Of a stretch of DNA of 64,000 nucleotides, positions 7,722-16,640 are shown piece by piece (the stretch's first letter is position 1; the number at the start of each line of letters is the position of its first letter). The notes beneath the pieces were generated by a model. That model was given only the letters and a program-made list of their open reading frames with translations. It searched no databases and was not told the DNA's origin. Origin of the DNA: Lachnospiraceae bacterium (lineage in GTDB: Bacteria; Bacillota; Clostridia; Lachnospirales; Lachnospiraceae); assembly GCA_015056765.1 (NCBI GenBank), contig SVFQ01000010.1:1-64000 (forward strand), read 5' to 3'. The position numbers were made by a program, and so were the translations under genes.

Positions 7722-8651
7722 CTAAAAATTCAAATGCATTTCGATGTTTTGTTCAAAATCACCAAATTGGTTTCCAAAGAGATTCATGCCACCTACATAC
7801 TTGGAATCTTCTTTTACACCAATCTTAAAACTGATGTAATCTCCGTCTCCCACTGCCAGGCTTTTCAGGTTTTCCTTGGAAGTCTGTTTGTCCGCCACAT
7901 AGCAGCCATCCTGGTCTATCAGCACAGAATAAAGCTTCCCGTGTTGGGTTAGAATATCAGGCCACCAATCCGGATTTCTTTTGCCTCTTCGTCCGCCATA
8001 ATCTCCTTCGCTGGTAAAGCTTCCAATCTCCTTGCCATTGATCCATACGGTGATATCCGAAGGCCAGTCATTATTATAGCCGGGAGCCTCGGAGCATGCT
8101 TCAAAAGAAAACTCTACACTGGTCAGTTCGTTATGCTCTTTGATATGTCTGGTAGGGAATCGATATTCCAGATATCCCTTATAAAACCATATAATCTGTG
8201 CAGATGTACGCTCCGGCAGATAGAAAGCGTCCGTATCATCATCAGAAGAAATGGACTGTTTCTCTGATGCGATACCACAAGGTGCTTCAATATGGCAATC
8301 TGAATAATTTCCAATCGGCATAGAAACCTTGATGGTATGGGCCGCAGTGGAATCATCCTCTGTAGACTTGATGTCGATATGTACCGTCTTCACCTTGATG
8401 CCGCTGACCTTCTGAGATCCACGAATGCCGGGAAGTGGTTCTGACACCACCAGTCCTGCTTCTTCTAATACCTTGATCTGCAGTGCTGCGGTAGACACCG
8501 GTATCTCCAAAGTCTCCGCAATACTACTGATATTCATAGCCTGTCCATCCAAAAGCTTCAAGATATCGATGCGAAGCTTGGAAGACAGCGCCTTGGAAAT
8601 GCTGGTTACCTTAGACACATTGTTTAGGTTTAATGTAACTTCCTGTTTCAT
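7722..8651 (-). CDS. ArsR-like HTH regulator with a conserved C-terminal domain
   Basis: The 309-residue protein has an N-terminal winged helix (about residues 15-75; SSKLRIDILKLLDG, then AETLEIPVSTAALQIKVLEEAGLV). A C-terminal domain of about 200 residues rich in beta-strand character carries SEAPGYNNDWPSDI, PDWWPDI and GGMNLFGNQFGDF. The same C-terminal motifs occur in the regulator at 12804-13712, so they form a family. The role is inferred: a one-component repressor whose C-terminal domain senses a sugar and whose target is the TTACAT-N5-ATGTAA sites just downstream. It follows the GH43 gene by 8 bases and is probably co-transcribed. I do not know a named family for the C-terminal domain. 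Confidence 0.75.
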   Translation of the reverse strand: MKQEVTLNLNNVSKVTSISKALSSKLRIDILKLLDGQAMNISSIAETLEIPVSTAALQIKVLEEAGLVVSEPLPGIRGSQKVSGIKVKTVHIDIKSTEDDSTAAHTIKVSMPIGNYSDCHIEAPCGIASEKQSISSDDDTDAFYLPERTSAQIIWFYKGYLEYRFPTRHIKEHNELTSVEFSFEACSEAPGYNNDWPSDITVWINGKEIGSFTSEGDYGGRRGKRNPDWWPDILTQHGKLYSVLIDQDGCYVADKQTSKENLKSLAVGDGDYISFKIGVKEDSKYVGGMNLFGNQFGDFEQNIEMHLNF

Positions 8652-8659
8652 TTCTTCCC

Positions 8660-10129
8660 CTATTCTTTATTTTGCTCCTCATAGAGATAGAAGCAAACCT
8701 CTGACAGTCCCATGCCTTCTGCCTCGCCAAAGTCCGCCACTTCAATGGTCACTTTTTCAGTAAGCACTTTATCAAAATACACCACAGTAGGTGTCTCTTG
8801 TCCTGCAGGAACTGTTATATTTTCTATATTTCCCTTGTCTGTTATAATGCGAAGGCTTTGAGCCCCATACTTGCTATCCGAAGATCCATACAGATAAATG
8901 CAATTGATTGCCTGCTGCCCCTCAAAGGTAAAGGTGGCACCGGCTCCCTCCGTCTTATCTGTACGAAATTCGTAAGCATCCTGATTCCGACTGTTTAAAG
9001 TTTCGCCATCTAATAGCGCTTCCGGACTTCTTCCTTTCAGGCCGTGTAGCCCCTCTGCGGACGTAGGATTCACCTTGGTAAAGCCAGGATAACCGGCCAC
9101 CGGTGTCTGATAGCCTGTGGTAGGCCCATTGATATAAAAGGTGCCATCTGCTCTGAATCCGCAGCGATCTACGCACACCTTACGATTGCCTCCGGCAATC
9201 AGCTTCACCGTATGGGTATGATAAGCCGTATAAAGTTCAGACCCATCTGTGGTATAGAAATAGCTATTATTACCCGGTCCAGACACTTCTTCTGTAGAAG
9301 CAATCAGCGGGTTATTCTCATACTTTGTAAAAGGTCCAAGAGGTGTATCCCCTACTGCGCAGCCAATAGAATAGGTGGCATCTCCATAGAAACCGCCGGA
9401 GTAAAACAGGTAGTACTTGCCGTCATGCTTTAACATGTCCGGTCCTTCGTTCCATCTGTAATCTCCGTTTTGAAGTTCCCAATCCTGGTCCGGTGTCACC
9501 AAAAGAGTAGGCTCAGAGCCTTCCTTAATAGCGGTATAGCTTTCCATCTCAATGCCATAGAGCTGACTGGTATGGATGCCATCAATGATATTCTCCGAGC
9601 AGTCTCTGGAAAACAGCAGATACATTCTGCCATCTTCATCCACAAAAAGATTCGGATCGATGGTTGCCACATTATAGGGTAACAGCGGATGGTCTAGTGC
9701 ATCCTTGTAAGGTCCTTCGATGGAATCCGCCACCGCTACGCCAATGCGCAGGGATTTATCATCATTATGGCCACAGTAATACAGATAGAACTTCCCATCT
9801 GTCCCTACCACCAATTGCGGTTGCCACAAACTGGAACGCACCCAGCCTTCCTTCGGACTGCTGTAAAAAATACGCTCTCCCTTCTTCCAATCCATCAGAT
9901 TATCAGAAGTATAGATATCATATCCCCTACCGTCTGCTGTGGCTGTGACATAGTACTTGCCTTCATAATTTACCAGGTATGGATCTCCGATATTGGAAAT
10001 CTCACCTTTGTTATAAAAGCCCTTTGCCAAAATCTCTGATGCATCTTTTCTGGCAATCTCCTTTTGTCCACAGCCCATCAGCGCCATGGAAAGCGCAGCC
10101 AAAATCATCAGATAATATTTTTTCTTCAT
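8660..10129 (-). CDS. GH43-family glycosidase lipoprotein
   Basis: The 489-residue exported enzyme has a lipoprotein signal (lipobox ALMGC, Cys 20) and a five-bladed propeller domain. Its three acidic residues fit GH43: Asp in NIGDPYL (about 49), Asp in TIDPNLF (about 170) and Glu in NEGPDML (about 230). A C-terminal domain (about 350-489) looks like a sugar-binding beta-sandwich (F5/8 type C-like). It probably removes arabinofuranosyl or xylosyl residues at the cell surface. The start at 10129 has GGAGG seven bases upstream; the frame from 10162 lacks one. It heads a two-gene unit with the HTH regulator. Confidence 0.82.
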   Translation of the reverse strand: MKKKYYLMILAALSMALMGCGQKEIARKDASEILAKGFYNKGEISNIGDPYLVNYEGKYYVTATADGRGYDIYTSDNLMDWKKGERIFYSSPKEGWVRSSLWQPQLVVGTDGKFYLYYCGHNDDKSLRIGVAVADSIEGPYKDALDHPLLPYNVATIDPNLFVDEDGRMYLLFSRDCSENIIDGIHTSQLYGIEMESYTAIKEGSEPTLLVTPDQDWELQNGDYRWNEGPDMLKHDGKYYLFYSGGFYGDATYSIGCAVGDTPLGPFTKYENNPLIASTEEVSGPGNNSYFYTTDGSELYTAYHTHTVKLIAGGNRKVCVDRCGFRADGTFYINGPTTGYQTPVAGYPGFTKVNPTSAEGLHGLKGRSPEALLDGETLNSRNQDAYEFRTDKTEGAGATFTFEGQQAINCIYLYGSSDSKYGAQSLRIITDKGNIENITVPAGQETPTVVYFDKVLTEKVTIEVADFGEAEGMGLSEVCFYLYEEQNKE

Positions 10130-10194
10130 GTATCTTCCTCCAATTTTTCTTGGATTCGTCACATGAAAGAGTCTTAAACTAACGCGATATCACT

Positions 10195-10224
10195 ATTATT
10201 GTCTATAGTTCCTATAGAAGTCAA
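10195..10224 (-). promoter_or_regulatory. Promoter with operator in its spacer (GH43-regulator operon)
   Basis: Minus-strand -35 TTGACT (10219-10224) and -10 AATAAT (10195-10200) have an 18-base spacer. That spacer consists almost wholly of the perfect 17-bp palindrome TCTATAG-N3-CTATAGA (10202-10218), so a protein bound there would occlude RNA polymerase. Confidence 0.6.
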
Positions 10225-10237
10225 TCTACATTCCATA

Positions 10238-10287
10238 CAAAAAATCCCGAAGTCTTTGGCAATTTTACTCACCAAAAACTCCGGGAT
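10238..10287 (-). terminator. Terminator after the DUF4854 lipoprotein
   Basis: On the minus strand ATCCCGGAGTTTTTGG pairs with CCAAAGACTTCGGGAT across a 12-base loop (G-U pairs tolerated) and is followed by TTTTTT. Confidence 0.8.
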
Positions 10288-10342
10288 ATTAGATGCATTG
10301 TCTATTCTATTCCTAGTTTTTAAGATAATGTATTTATGTCGA

Positions 10343-10906
10343 TTATTCGATAACGCCGTCTTTATTAAAGGATGCAGAGTATAATTCGCTGCCCTTAGCG
10401 TCTTTGTAGTTGATAACTACTACAACATCTTTAACACCAACTTCATCTTCCATCATTTTGCATACGGAAGAGAATACGCTTGCTGTGGATTCCATAGCAG
10501 TACCCATCTGCTCAGAAGTAGCTTCTAACTGGTCTGCAGGAATTTCCTGATCCATAACAAAGTCAAAAGTCATGGTGTTTTCTTTTACATCTAAGCTGCA
10601 AGTAAGACCTTCAGCACCTTCAGTCATGGAATCGATTAATTCCTGAAGTTCATCTTCGTGACCTACGAAATATGCTTCCAGAGTATCGAACTCGCCTGCT
10701 ACAGTTTCTTCTGTTTCTGTTTCAGTTTCAGTCTCTGTTTCAGTTTCAACTTCTGTAGACTCTTCTGTAGATTCTTCTACGGATTCAGTGGATTCTACAA
10801 CAGTTTCTTCAGTTTCTGTCTCAACGACAGCAGCTTCTTTACCACAGCCTACTAAAAGCATAGAAGCCATCATAGCTGCAACAAAAAGTTTTGCAAATTT
10901 CTTCAT
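10343..10906 (-). CDS. DUF4854-type small lipoprotein
   Basis: The 187-residue exported protein has a lipoprotein signal (lipobox LLVGCG, Cys 21), a Thr/Glu/Ser low-complexity linker (about residues 29-68, with a run of alternating E and T), then a 115-residue globular domain of the DUF4854 type found in Clostridia. Its function is unknown; the domain is small, alpha/beta and lacks obvious catalytic residues. It stands alone with its own promoter and terminator. The linker probably extends the domain away from the membrane. Confidence 0.75.
   Translation of the reverse strand: MKKFAKLFVAAMMASMLLVGCGKEAAVVETETEETVVESTESVEESTEESTEVETETETETETETEETVAGEFDTLEAYFVGHEDELQELIDSMTEGAEGLTCSLDVKENTMTFDFVMDQEIPADQLEATSEQMGTAMESTASVFSSVCKMMEDEVGVKDVVVVINYKDAKGSELYSASFNKDGVIE
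10690..10825. repeat. Low-complexity TCTGTT/TCAGT-type coding repeat
   Basis: The DNA encoding the Thr/Glu linker of the lipoprotein is a degenerate six-base repeat (codons for ET pairs). Such tracts can change length by slippage. Confidence 0.6.
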
Positions 10907-10955
10907 ATTTCATTCCTCCTAGAACAAATGCACCGTGGGCAACCCACAATTCACA

Positions 10956-10984
10956 ACTCTATCACTTTGTCAAAACATTGTCAA
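10956..10984 (-). promoter_or_regulatory. Promoter of the DUF4854 lipoprotein gene
   Basis: Minus-strand TTGACA (10979-10984), a 17-base spacer and TAGAGT (10956-10961). Confidence 0.5.
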
Positions 10985-11003
10985 ACCAATTTTTGCTGTT
11001 TCA

Positions 11004-11035
11004 CAAAAAGAACCCCTCTTCTATAGAGGGGCTCT
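11004..11035 (-). terminator. Terminator after the DUF1846 gene
   Basis: Minus-strand AGAGCCCCTCT pairs with AGAGGGGTTCT and is followed by TTTTTG, eight bases beyond the stop codon. Confidence 0.8.
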
Positions 11036-11043
11036 CGCAGTTT

Positions 11044-12528
11044 CTATCTATGATATAACTTGCCGGTTTGATACTTGGCTTCGCAGGTAATCTGCACTTT
11101 TAACTTATGGAAGGTATTCTCATCTACAGGAGAAAGGATTACGGTAGAATGCATCTCGCAATCACGAAGCTCGTCCAGTTTCTCTAAAGCCATCTTTGCG
11201 CGCTCGTCCGTACCGGCACAAATGGTCAGCGCAATCAAGGTCTCATCCACATGCAGATGTGGGTTATGATTTCCAAGGTGCTCCACCTTCAAGTGCTGGA
11301 TAGGCTGAATGACATTTGGAGAAATCAGTTCCGCCTCATCTTCGATGCCGGCCAGATACTTCAGTGCATTTAGCACCATAGCAGAGCTGGCACCCATGAG
11401 AGAACTGGTCTTTCCGGTGATGATAGTACCATCGTTTAATTCAATGGCTGCTGCCGGAAGTCCTGTGGTCTCTGCTTTTAAGTTAGCAGCTGCTACAACA
11501 GGGCGGTCTCCAATGGAAATTTCCGCCTTATTCATCAGAATCTTAATCTTCTCAACTGCTTCCTCATTGGCTTTGCCTTTGCGAAGCTCACAGCATTCCT
11601 TGTAATATCTTCGGATAATCTCCTGCTTTGCAGCTGCAGAAACAGCTTCATCATCGAAAATACAATTGCCGGCCATATTAACGCCCATATCCGTAGGAGA
11701 CTTATAAGGAGATTCTCCGTAAATCTGCTTAAACATGGCATTTAATACCGGGAATACTGCCACATCACGGTTATAATTTACGGTAGATACGCCGTAAGCT
11801 TCCAGGTGATAAGGGTCAATCATATTTACATCATTTAAATCAGCGGTGGCTGCTTCATAAGCCATATTTACAGGATGCTGCAACGGGATATTCCAAATTG
11901 GGAAGGTCTCGAATTTCGCATAGCCGGCTTTTACGCCACGTTTATTTTCATGGTACAACTGAGACAGGCATACTGCCATCTTTCCTGAACCCGGTCCGGG
12001 TGCTGTAATAACTACAAGAGGCTTCTGGGTTTCGATATAATCGTTTTTGCCATAGCCTTCGTCGCTGATGATAAGCGGCACATTGGATGGATATCCCGGA
12101 ATTGAATAGTGTCTATATACTTTAAGGCCCAAAGATTCCAGTTTCTTCTGATAAGCAAGTACTGCTTCATTTCCATCAAATCTGGTCAGTACCACGCTGC
12201 CTACAAAAAGTCCGTAGCCGTGGAATGCATCGATCAAACGAAGCACGTCCATATCATAAGTGATGCCCAAATCCCCACGTACTTTGTTTTTCTCAATATC
12301 ACCGGCGTTAATAACAACGACAATCTCTACATCGTCCTTTAGCTGTGTCAGCATACGAATCTTGGAGTCCGGCTGGAATCCAGGCAATACTCTGGATGCA
12401 TGGTAGTCATCAAATAACTTACCGCCAAATTCCATGTAAAGCTTGCCGCCGAATTTCCCAATTCTTTCTTTAATCTTTTCAGACTGCATCTGAATATACT
12501 TGTCATTGTCAAAGCCGATTCGTCTCAT
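11044..12528 (-). CDS. DUF1846 (UPF0371) family protein
   Basis: The 494-residue cytoplasmic protein matches the DUF1846 family over its full length (start MRRIGFDNDKYIQMQSEKI; TAPGPGSGKMAVCLSQLYHE; NHNPHLHVDETLIALTICAG). The family is widespread in Firmicutes, a streptococcal structure is known, and the biochemical role is unsettled. The APGPGSGKMA loop resembles a phosphate-binding loop. It is monocistronic, divergent from the HTH regulator, with a terminator right after it. Nothing ties it to the sugar genes except position. Confidence 0.88.
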   Translation of the reverse strand: MRRIGFDNDKYIQMQSEKIKERIGKFGGKLYMEFGGKLFDDYHASRVLPGFQPDSKIRMLTQLKDDVEIVVVINAGDIEKNKVRGDLGITYDMDVLRLIDAFHGYGLFVGSVVLTRFDGNEAVLAYQKKLESLGLKVYRHYSIPGYPSNVPLIISDEGYGKNDYIETQKPLVVITAPGPGSGKMAVCLSQLYHENKRGVKAGYAKFETFPIWNIPLQHPVNMAYEAATADLNDVNMIDPYHLEAYGVSTVNYNRDVAVFPVLNAMFKQIYGESPYKSPTDMGVNMAGNCIFDDEAVSAAAKQEIIRRYYKECCELRKGKANEEAVEKIKILMNKAEISIGDRPVVAAANLKAETTGLPAAAIELNDGTIITGKTSSLMGASSAMVLNALKYLAGIEDEAELISPNVIQPIQHLKVEHLGNHNPHLHVDETLIALTICAGTDERAKMALEKLDELRDCEMHSTVILSPVDENTFHKLKVQITCEAKYQTGKLYHR

Positions 12529-12709
12529 GTGTACTCCTTTTAAATCTACATTTTTTCAAAGTTATATTATAATCCAGACCCTTATTTTTTTGAAGTCAAA
12601 AATACCAACTCACCAATTCATCCATTACTATTCTACCATACATTTTTTTGTCCGGCTTTTGCACATGTTACAGTTTTATAAATTAATTTAGAATCATATG
12701 AATTAAAGT

Positions 12710-12738
12710 TTGACTCAAGGCAAAAAAAGGCGTAAATT
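12710..12738 (+). promoter_or_regulatory. Promoter of the second HTH regulator
   Basis: TTGACT (12710-12715), a 17-base spacer and TAAATT (12733-12738) lie about 65 bases upstream of the ATG. Confidence 0.55.
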
Positions 12739-12753
12739 AGAGGTATAGTTCTT

Positions 12754-12769
12754 TTTAGAAATATCTAAA
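12754..12769. promoter_or_regulatory. Operator TTTAGA-N4-TCTAAA upstream of the second regulator
   Basis: A perfect 16-bp inverted repeat begins about 9 bases after the predicted transcription start. Its TCTAAAG half-site resembles that of the operator at 23319-23344, which sits at the same distance from its promoter, hinting that one regulator binds both. Confidence 0.5.
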
Positions 12770-12803
12770 GCATACTATAAAACAGATTACCGAGGGTGAT
12801 TTC

Positions 12804-13712
12804 ATGTTACATATTGAGTCTTTAGACGAAGGTTTAGAATTATTTAAAGCATTGGGTTCTGACATACGAGTTGCCATTATCAAGCAGTTGCTGGTTCATA
12901 AATCTATGAGCATGAATGAGTTAGCCACCAATTTGGGTATTACAGGCGGCGCGCTCACCAGTCATATCAAAAAGCTTGAGAGTTGCGGCGTAGTCAGCAT
13001 TTCCTCCGAATCAGCAGGACACGGCAACTTAAAGCTCTGTTCTCTGAACCTGGATAAAATCCTAATCGACCTGGTACCGGAGAGCATTCCGGAAAACACC
13101 TATACCGCAGAAGTTAAAGTTGGACATTACACAGATTATCAAGTTTTTCCAACCTGTGGACTTTCCACTTCCACCCAACTTATCGGTGAAGTGGATGATA
13201 CCAGATACTTTGCGCACCCCAGTCGTTATGATGCAGATATTCTTTGGTTTACCAGAGGTTTTGTAGAATATACGCTGCCTAACTTCGTACCATCCAACAG
13301 CACCATTACAGGAATCACCATATCAGCCGAGCTTTCTTCCGAAGCACCCGGTGTCAATAATAACTGGCCCAGCGACATTAGTTTTTCCTTAAACGATGTC
13401 CCCCTCGGCCAATGGACCTCTCCGGGAGACTTTGGGGACACCCAGGGCATTTTCACGCCGGATTGGTGGTTTCCCAATTGGAACCAGTACGGTCTTTTAA
13501 AACTACTGGTTATCAATCACGACGGCACCTTTATCGACGGATTGAAAATCTCCGATGTGACCATAGATAGTTTTCACTTCACCCCCAGTTCCATCATGAA
13601 GTTTAGGATGAGTGTTTTAGATGATTCTGCCCACGTAGGCGGCCTTACCATTTTCGGCAAGACCTTCGGCAACTACAGCCAGGACATCCGTGTTAGCATT
13701 CATTACGTTTAA
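12804..13712 (+). CDS. ArsR-like HTH regulator, paralogue of the one at 7722
   Basis: The 302-residue protein has an N-terminal winged helix (about residues 8-70; LGSDIRVAIIKQLLVHKSM, LATNLGITGGALTSHIKKLE) and a C-terminal domain sharing SEAPGVNNNWPSDI, PDWWFPNWNQYG and GGLTIFGKTFGNY with the regulator at 7722-8651. It is the only plus-strand gene in the sugar region and converges on the GH127 gene of the arabinan cassette. The inferred role is substrate-responsive repressor of that cassette. Phe, Tyr and Trp are abundant in the C-terminal half, as in sugar-binding surfaces. The start has GAGGGTG about six bases upstream. Confidence 0.75.
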   Translation: MLHIESLDEGLELFKALGSDIRVAIIKQLLVHKSMSMNELATNLGITGGALTSHIKKLESCGVVSISSESAGHGNLKLCSLNLDKILIDLVPESIPENTYTAEVKVGHYTDYQVFPTCGLSTSTQLIGEVDDTRYFAHPSRYDADILWFTRGFVEYTLPNFVPSNSTITGITISAELSSEAPGVNNNWPSDISFSLNDVPLGQWTSPGDFGDTQGIFTPDWWFPNWNQYGLLKLLVINHDGTFIDGLKISDVTIDSFHFTPSSIMKFRMSVLDDSAHVGGLTIFGKTFGNYSQDIRVSIHYV

Positions 13713-13717
13713 TACAC

Positions 13718-13753
13718 AAAAGACTGCGCTTTTTATGCGCAGTCTTCTTTTTT
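13718..13753. terminator. Bidirectional terminator between regulator and GH127
   Basis: A perfect 10-bp stem AAGACTGCGC/GCGCAGTCTT is flanked by A-rich and T-rich runs, so it can end both convergent transcripts. Confidence 0.85.
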
Positions 13754-15569
13754 ACTGTAGATACCAGTAGATGCCATATCTTTCATCCCCTGTTCGGTAG
13801 TAGGGAATCAGTTTTAGATTTCTTTCTTCTCCGTCACCACTTCGTAAACCATATAATATGAATCCATCATCCTCTTTCTTCACATAAGACCGGATATTCT
13901 CTTTAAAAGAATCCAAGTTTTCTCCTTTCGGAAGCAGTAGGTATTCCCTGTCCAAAATCCCCCTTTGCGTCCTTCCATAGGTCACATCAAGTTTTACAGC
14001 CGCGTCAAAGACAACTTTCCACGCAGGCGCTACCACTTCAATGCCGGCACCTGTGGTCTCACCCCAGCGTTCCTTTCCCAAAGGAACACAAAGCACGAAG
14101 GGACCATAAGTGAACCCCACAGCATTTTCCGCATCCGGAAGGTTATGCACCGCAACAGCCATTTCAAATGGTAAATCAAAGGCTTCGCCGGCCTGAAGAG
14201 CCACCTTCATGTATGTCTCCTCATCCGGAAGGTACTCATTTCGATTGACCATCCACTTTGGCATTCGGATTTCCAATTCCAAATCTTTTGAAGAGAAAAG
14301 CCTAAGAAACCCTGTTTCATAATTGGCTTCCATAGACAGAACCGCTCCATTGGTGCAATGCAGCTCAGCAGATATCCACTGATTGACGCGGATTTTTCCT
14401 TCTTCTTCACAGAAAATGAATTCTCCAACCTTTGCAAAATCTTCCATGCCGGTACCGACGCAGCACCAGAACGGATTCTCGCTAGGGTTCTTTGCAGAAT
14501 ACAGTCTATAGTAGCCGGTGGCCATAGGATTGAAGTAGGAGTAGCCTCCCTTCGGTCCCATGGAGGCAAGTCTGGCATTCCATAAGGCTTTCTCTATATA
14601 TTCCAGATACGAAGCATTCGTAGTCGTTTCATATAAAAGCTGAGATAATTTCATCATATTGTGAACGCAGCAGCTTTCTGCATTGCACTGGGTCCTGGAA
14701 GCGTCCAGCATACCATCCCCAAAGAAATGCTCCATATCGCCAATACCGCCGGTAGCATAGCTGTGTTGCCCAACTACCAATTGCCAGAAACGACCCGCCA
14801 GTTCTGCTCGTTCCTCCGGATTTCCCTGAAGGTAACCCAGAACTTTAGGAATGGTTGTATTGGCATGAACCCCCTTTAAGCGGTTTTTCATCCCCACAAA
14901 TTCCTGATACAATCCTTTCTCGTCAAATTGTTCTGCTGCCTTTTGATATTTTTCTTTTCCTGTAAGCTGATAGAGCTGATACAAACTATCATTCATGCCA
15001 CCATATTCTACGGAAAGGACTTTGCGCTTGGTAGCTTCATCCCACTGAAGCACTCTTTCCGCGATCCAGTCTCCCAAATTTTCAGCAACGGATAAGGCTT
15101 TCTCTATTTCTCCATAAGTATACAAATCCAATAGCCCCTGCAAAACTTTATGCATGGCATACCAGGGCACCCAGGTGCCTCCTTCTTGTTTGCCTTCAAG
15201 TCTGTCAAATTGCACGTATACATTCTGATCCTCCTCCAATTTGGCAGCACTCAAAAAACCACTTCCCAGTTTGTCCTGACACGCAGCCAGACCATCTACG
15301 ATATAGGAAGCTCTTTCTTTCATATCCCCATGGCCACAAGCAATCTCCATAGCCAATGCAGAAAAGTAGTGTCCTACTCCATGGCCGGCAATCATGGAAT
15401 CCTCCCACCCACCATAGGTAGCAGCTTCTGTTCGAATTCCGGCAGTTCTTCGGAACCCTGCCAAAACTCTATCAGGATCCATGTCGGAAATAAAATGCAG
15501 ATTTTCTTCCATCGCCCTGGTCCAGGCCTTATTCTTCACCTGCACGTATTTTAGCGGTACTCTTTTCAT
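13752..15569 (-). CDS. GH127-family beta-L-arabinofuranosidase
   Basis: The 605-residue cytoplasmic enzyme (no signal) has the alpha/alpha-barrel of the GH127/DUF1680 group followed by beta-sandwich domains. The zinc/cysteine centre is visible: NAESCC near residue 300 (Glu-x-Cys) and FWCCVGTGMED near 370, where a Cys is the nucleophile in the characterised bifidobacterial enzyme. Members release beta-L-arabinofuranose from pectic or hydroxyproline-linked arabino-oligosaccharides. GH146 is an alternative assignment with the same linkage. It is the last gene of the cassette, after a 174-base gap with a long hairpin, so it may be expressed less than the transporter. Confidence 0.85.
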   Translation of the reverse strand: MKRVPLKYVQVKNKAWTRAMEENLHFISDMDPDRVLAGFRRTAGIRTEAATYGGWEDSMIAGHGVGHYFSALAMEIACGHGDMKERASYIVDGLAACQDKLGSGFLSAAKLEEDQNVYVQFDRLEGKQEGGTWVPWYAMHKVLQGLLDLYTYGEIEKALSVAENLGDWIAERVLQWDEATKRKVLSVEYGGMNDSLYQLYQLTGKEKYQKAAEQFDEKGLYQEFVGMKNRLKGVHANTTIPKVLGYLQGNPEERAELAGRFWQLVVGQHSYATGGIGDMEHFFGDGMLDASRTQCNAESCCVHNMMKLSQLLYETTTNASYLEYIEKALWNARLASMGPKGGYSYFNPMATGYYRLYSAKNPSENPFWCCVGTGMEDFAKVGEFIFCEEEGKIRVNQWISAELHCTNGAVLSMEANYETGFLRLFSSKDLELEIRMPKWMVNRNEYLPDEETYMKVALQAGEAFDLPFEMAVAVHNLPDAENAVGFTYGPFVLCVPLGKERWGETTGAGIEVVAPAWKVVFDAAVKLDVTYGRTQRGILDREYLLLPKGENLDSFKENIRSYVKKEDDGFILYGLRSGDGEERNLKLIPYYRTGDERYGIYWYLQ

Positions 15570-15667
15570 ATCTATGCCCTTCTTATTCTGATTCTAATTC
15601 TGATTCTTTACCAAAATTCGCTTCATCGTATCATATTTTATGGCAAAGTGCTTATCACTATATGCTA

Positions 15668-15715
15668 AAATAGCCAAGAAAATTGCTGAAATACCAGCTT
15701 TTTCTTGGCTATTTT
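15668..15715 (-). terminator. Long hairpin between permease and GH127
   Basis: Minus-strand AAATAGCCAAGAAAA pairs with its full complement; an inner GCTG/CAGC stem closes the loop, and TTTTAG follows. It can act as an intrinsic terminator or attenuator for distal GH127 expression. Confidence 0.65.
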
Positions 15716-15743
15716 TAAAAAGGATGTCTAGGTAAGGCAGTTA

Positions 15744-16628
15744 TTATTTGATACCTGAAATCGCAATGCTTTCGATAATCACTCTCTGGAAGAGGAAGAA
15801 CAACAGCAGCGTAGGTACCATCGCAATAACAGAAGCGGCCATGATCAGTGCATAATCGCTCTGTATCGCATAGTAGGAGTTAAAGGATCGAATGACCACC
15901 TGCAAGGTCCACATCTTCTCGCTGCGCAGGAAGATAGTAGGTGCAAGATAGTCATTCCAGATGCCCATAAACCAAAGCATCAACTGAGTTCCCAAAGCCC
16001 CTTTCATCAAAGGCAGAAATACTCTGGCATAGATACCAAAATATCCACATCCATCCAGTTTAGCAGCATCCATCAAGTCCGAAGGAATGCTGTAAAGATT
16101 CTGTCTCAAGAAGAAAATCATGCTTACGTTTCCAAAGCACCCGGGAATAATCAGTGGCAACAAGGAATTGGTCCATCTAAGTTTGGTAAACATCATATAC
16201 TGCGGAATCATAACAACCGCGAAAGGAATCATAATGGTAGCCAAAAGGGCCAAAAACAATGCATTTTTCCCTCTGAAGTTCATTTTTGCGAAGGCAAAAG
16301 CAGAAAGGGATGATGTAAATCCACCAATCAAGAGCACCGGTATCTCAACCTTTACAGTGTTCAGGATACCACTGATAAATTGGCCTTTCTTCATAACTTC
16401 CGAATACTTTCCTATCAGAATAGGATCCGGGAAGATGGTAAGACTTCCGGACAAAATCTGATTCTTTGTCATAAAAGAGGTGGCCACCATATAAATCAAT
16501 GGGAAAACCGTAGACACAGCACCCAGTGCAAGAAGGATGAATACGATTACGTTGATGGTTTTATCTTTAGTAGTAATAACTCTGGAACTAGCATAGTCTT
16601 TTGCATTTGCTTTTACTTTAACGCTCAT
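15744..16628 (-). CDS. Sugar ABC transporter permease, MalG-like (arabinan cassette)
   Basis: The 294-residue membrane protein has six predicted helices and the EAA loop DLMDAAKLDGCGYFGIYARVFLPL. It pairs with the permease at 16641-17564. The start has GGGGGTGAG just upstream. Its context between arabinan-type enzymes points to import of arabino-oligosaccharides, comparable to AraQ of B. subtilis; that substrate is an inference. Confidence 0.87.
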   Translation of the reverse strand: MSVKVKANAKDYASSRVITTKDKTINVIVFILLALGAVSTVFPLIYMVATSFMTKNQILSGSLTIFPDPILIGKYSEVMKKGQFISGILNTVKVEIPVLLIGGFTSSLSAFAFAKMNFRGKNALFLALLATIMIPFAVVMIPQYMMFTKLRWTNSLLPLIIPGCFGNVSMIFFLRQNLYSIPSDLMDAAKLDGCGYFGIYARVFLPLMKGALGTQLMLWFMGIWNDYLAPTIFLRSEKMWTLQVVIRSFNSYYAIQSDYALIMAASVIAMVPTLLLFFLFQRVIIESIAISGIK

Positions 16629-16640
16629 CTTCTCACCCCC

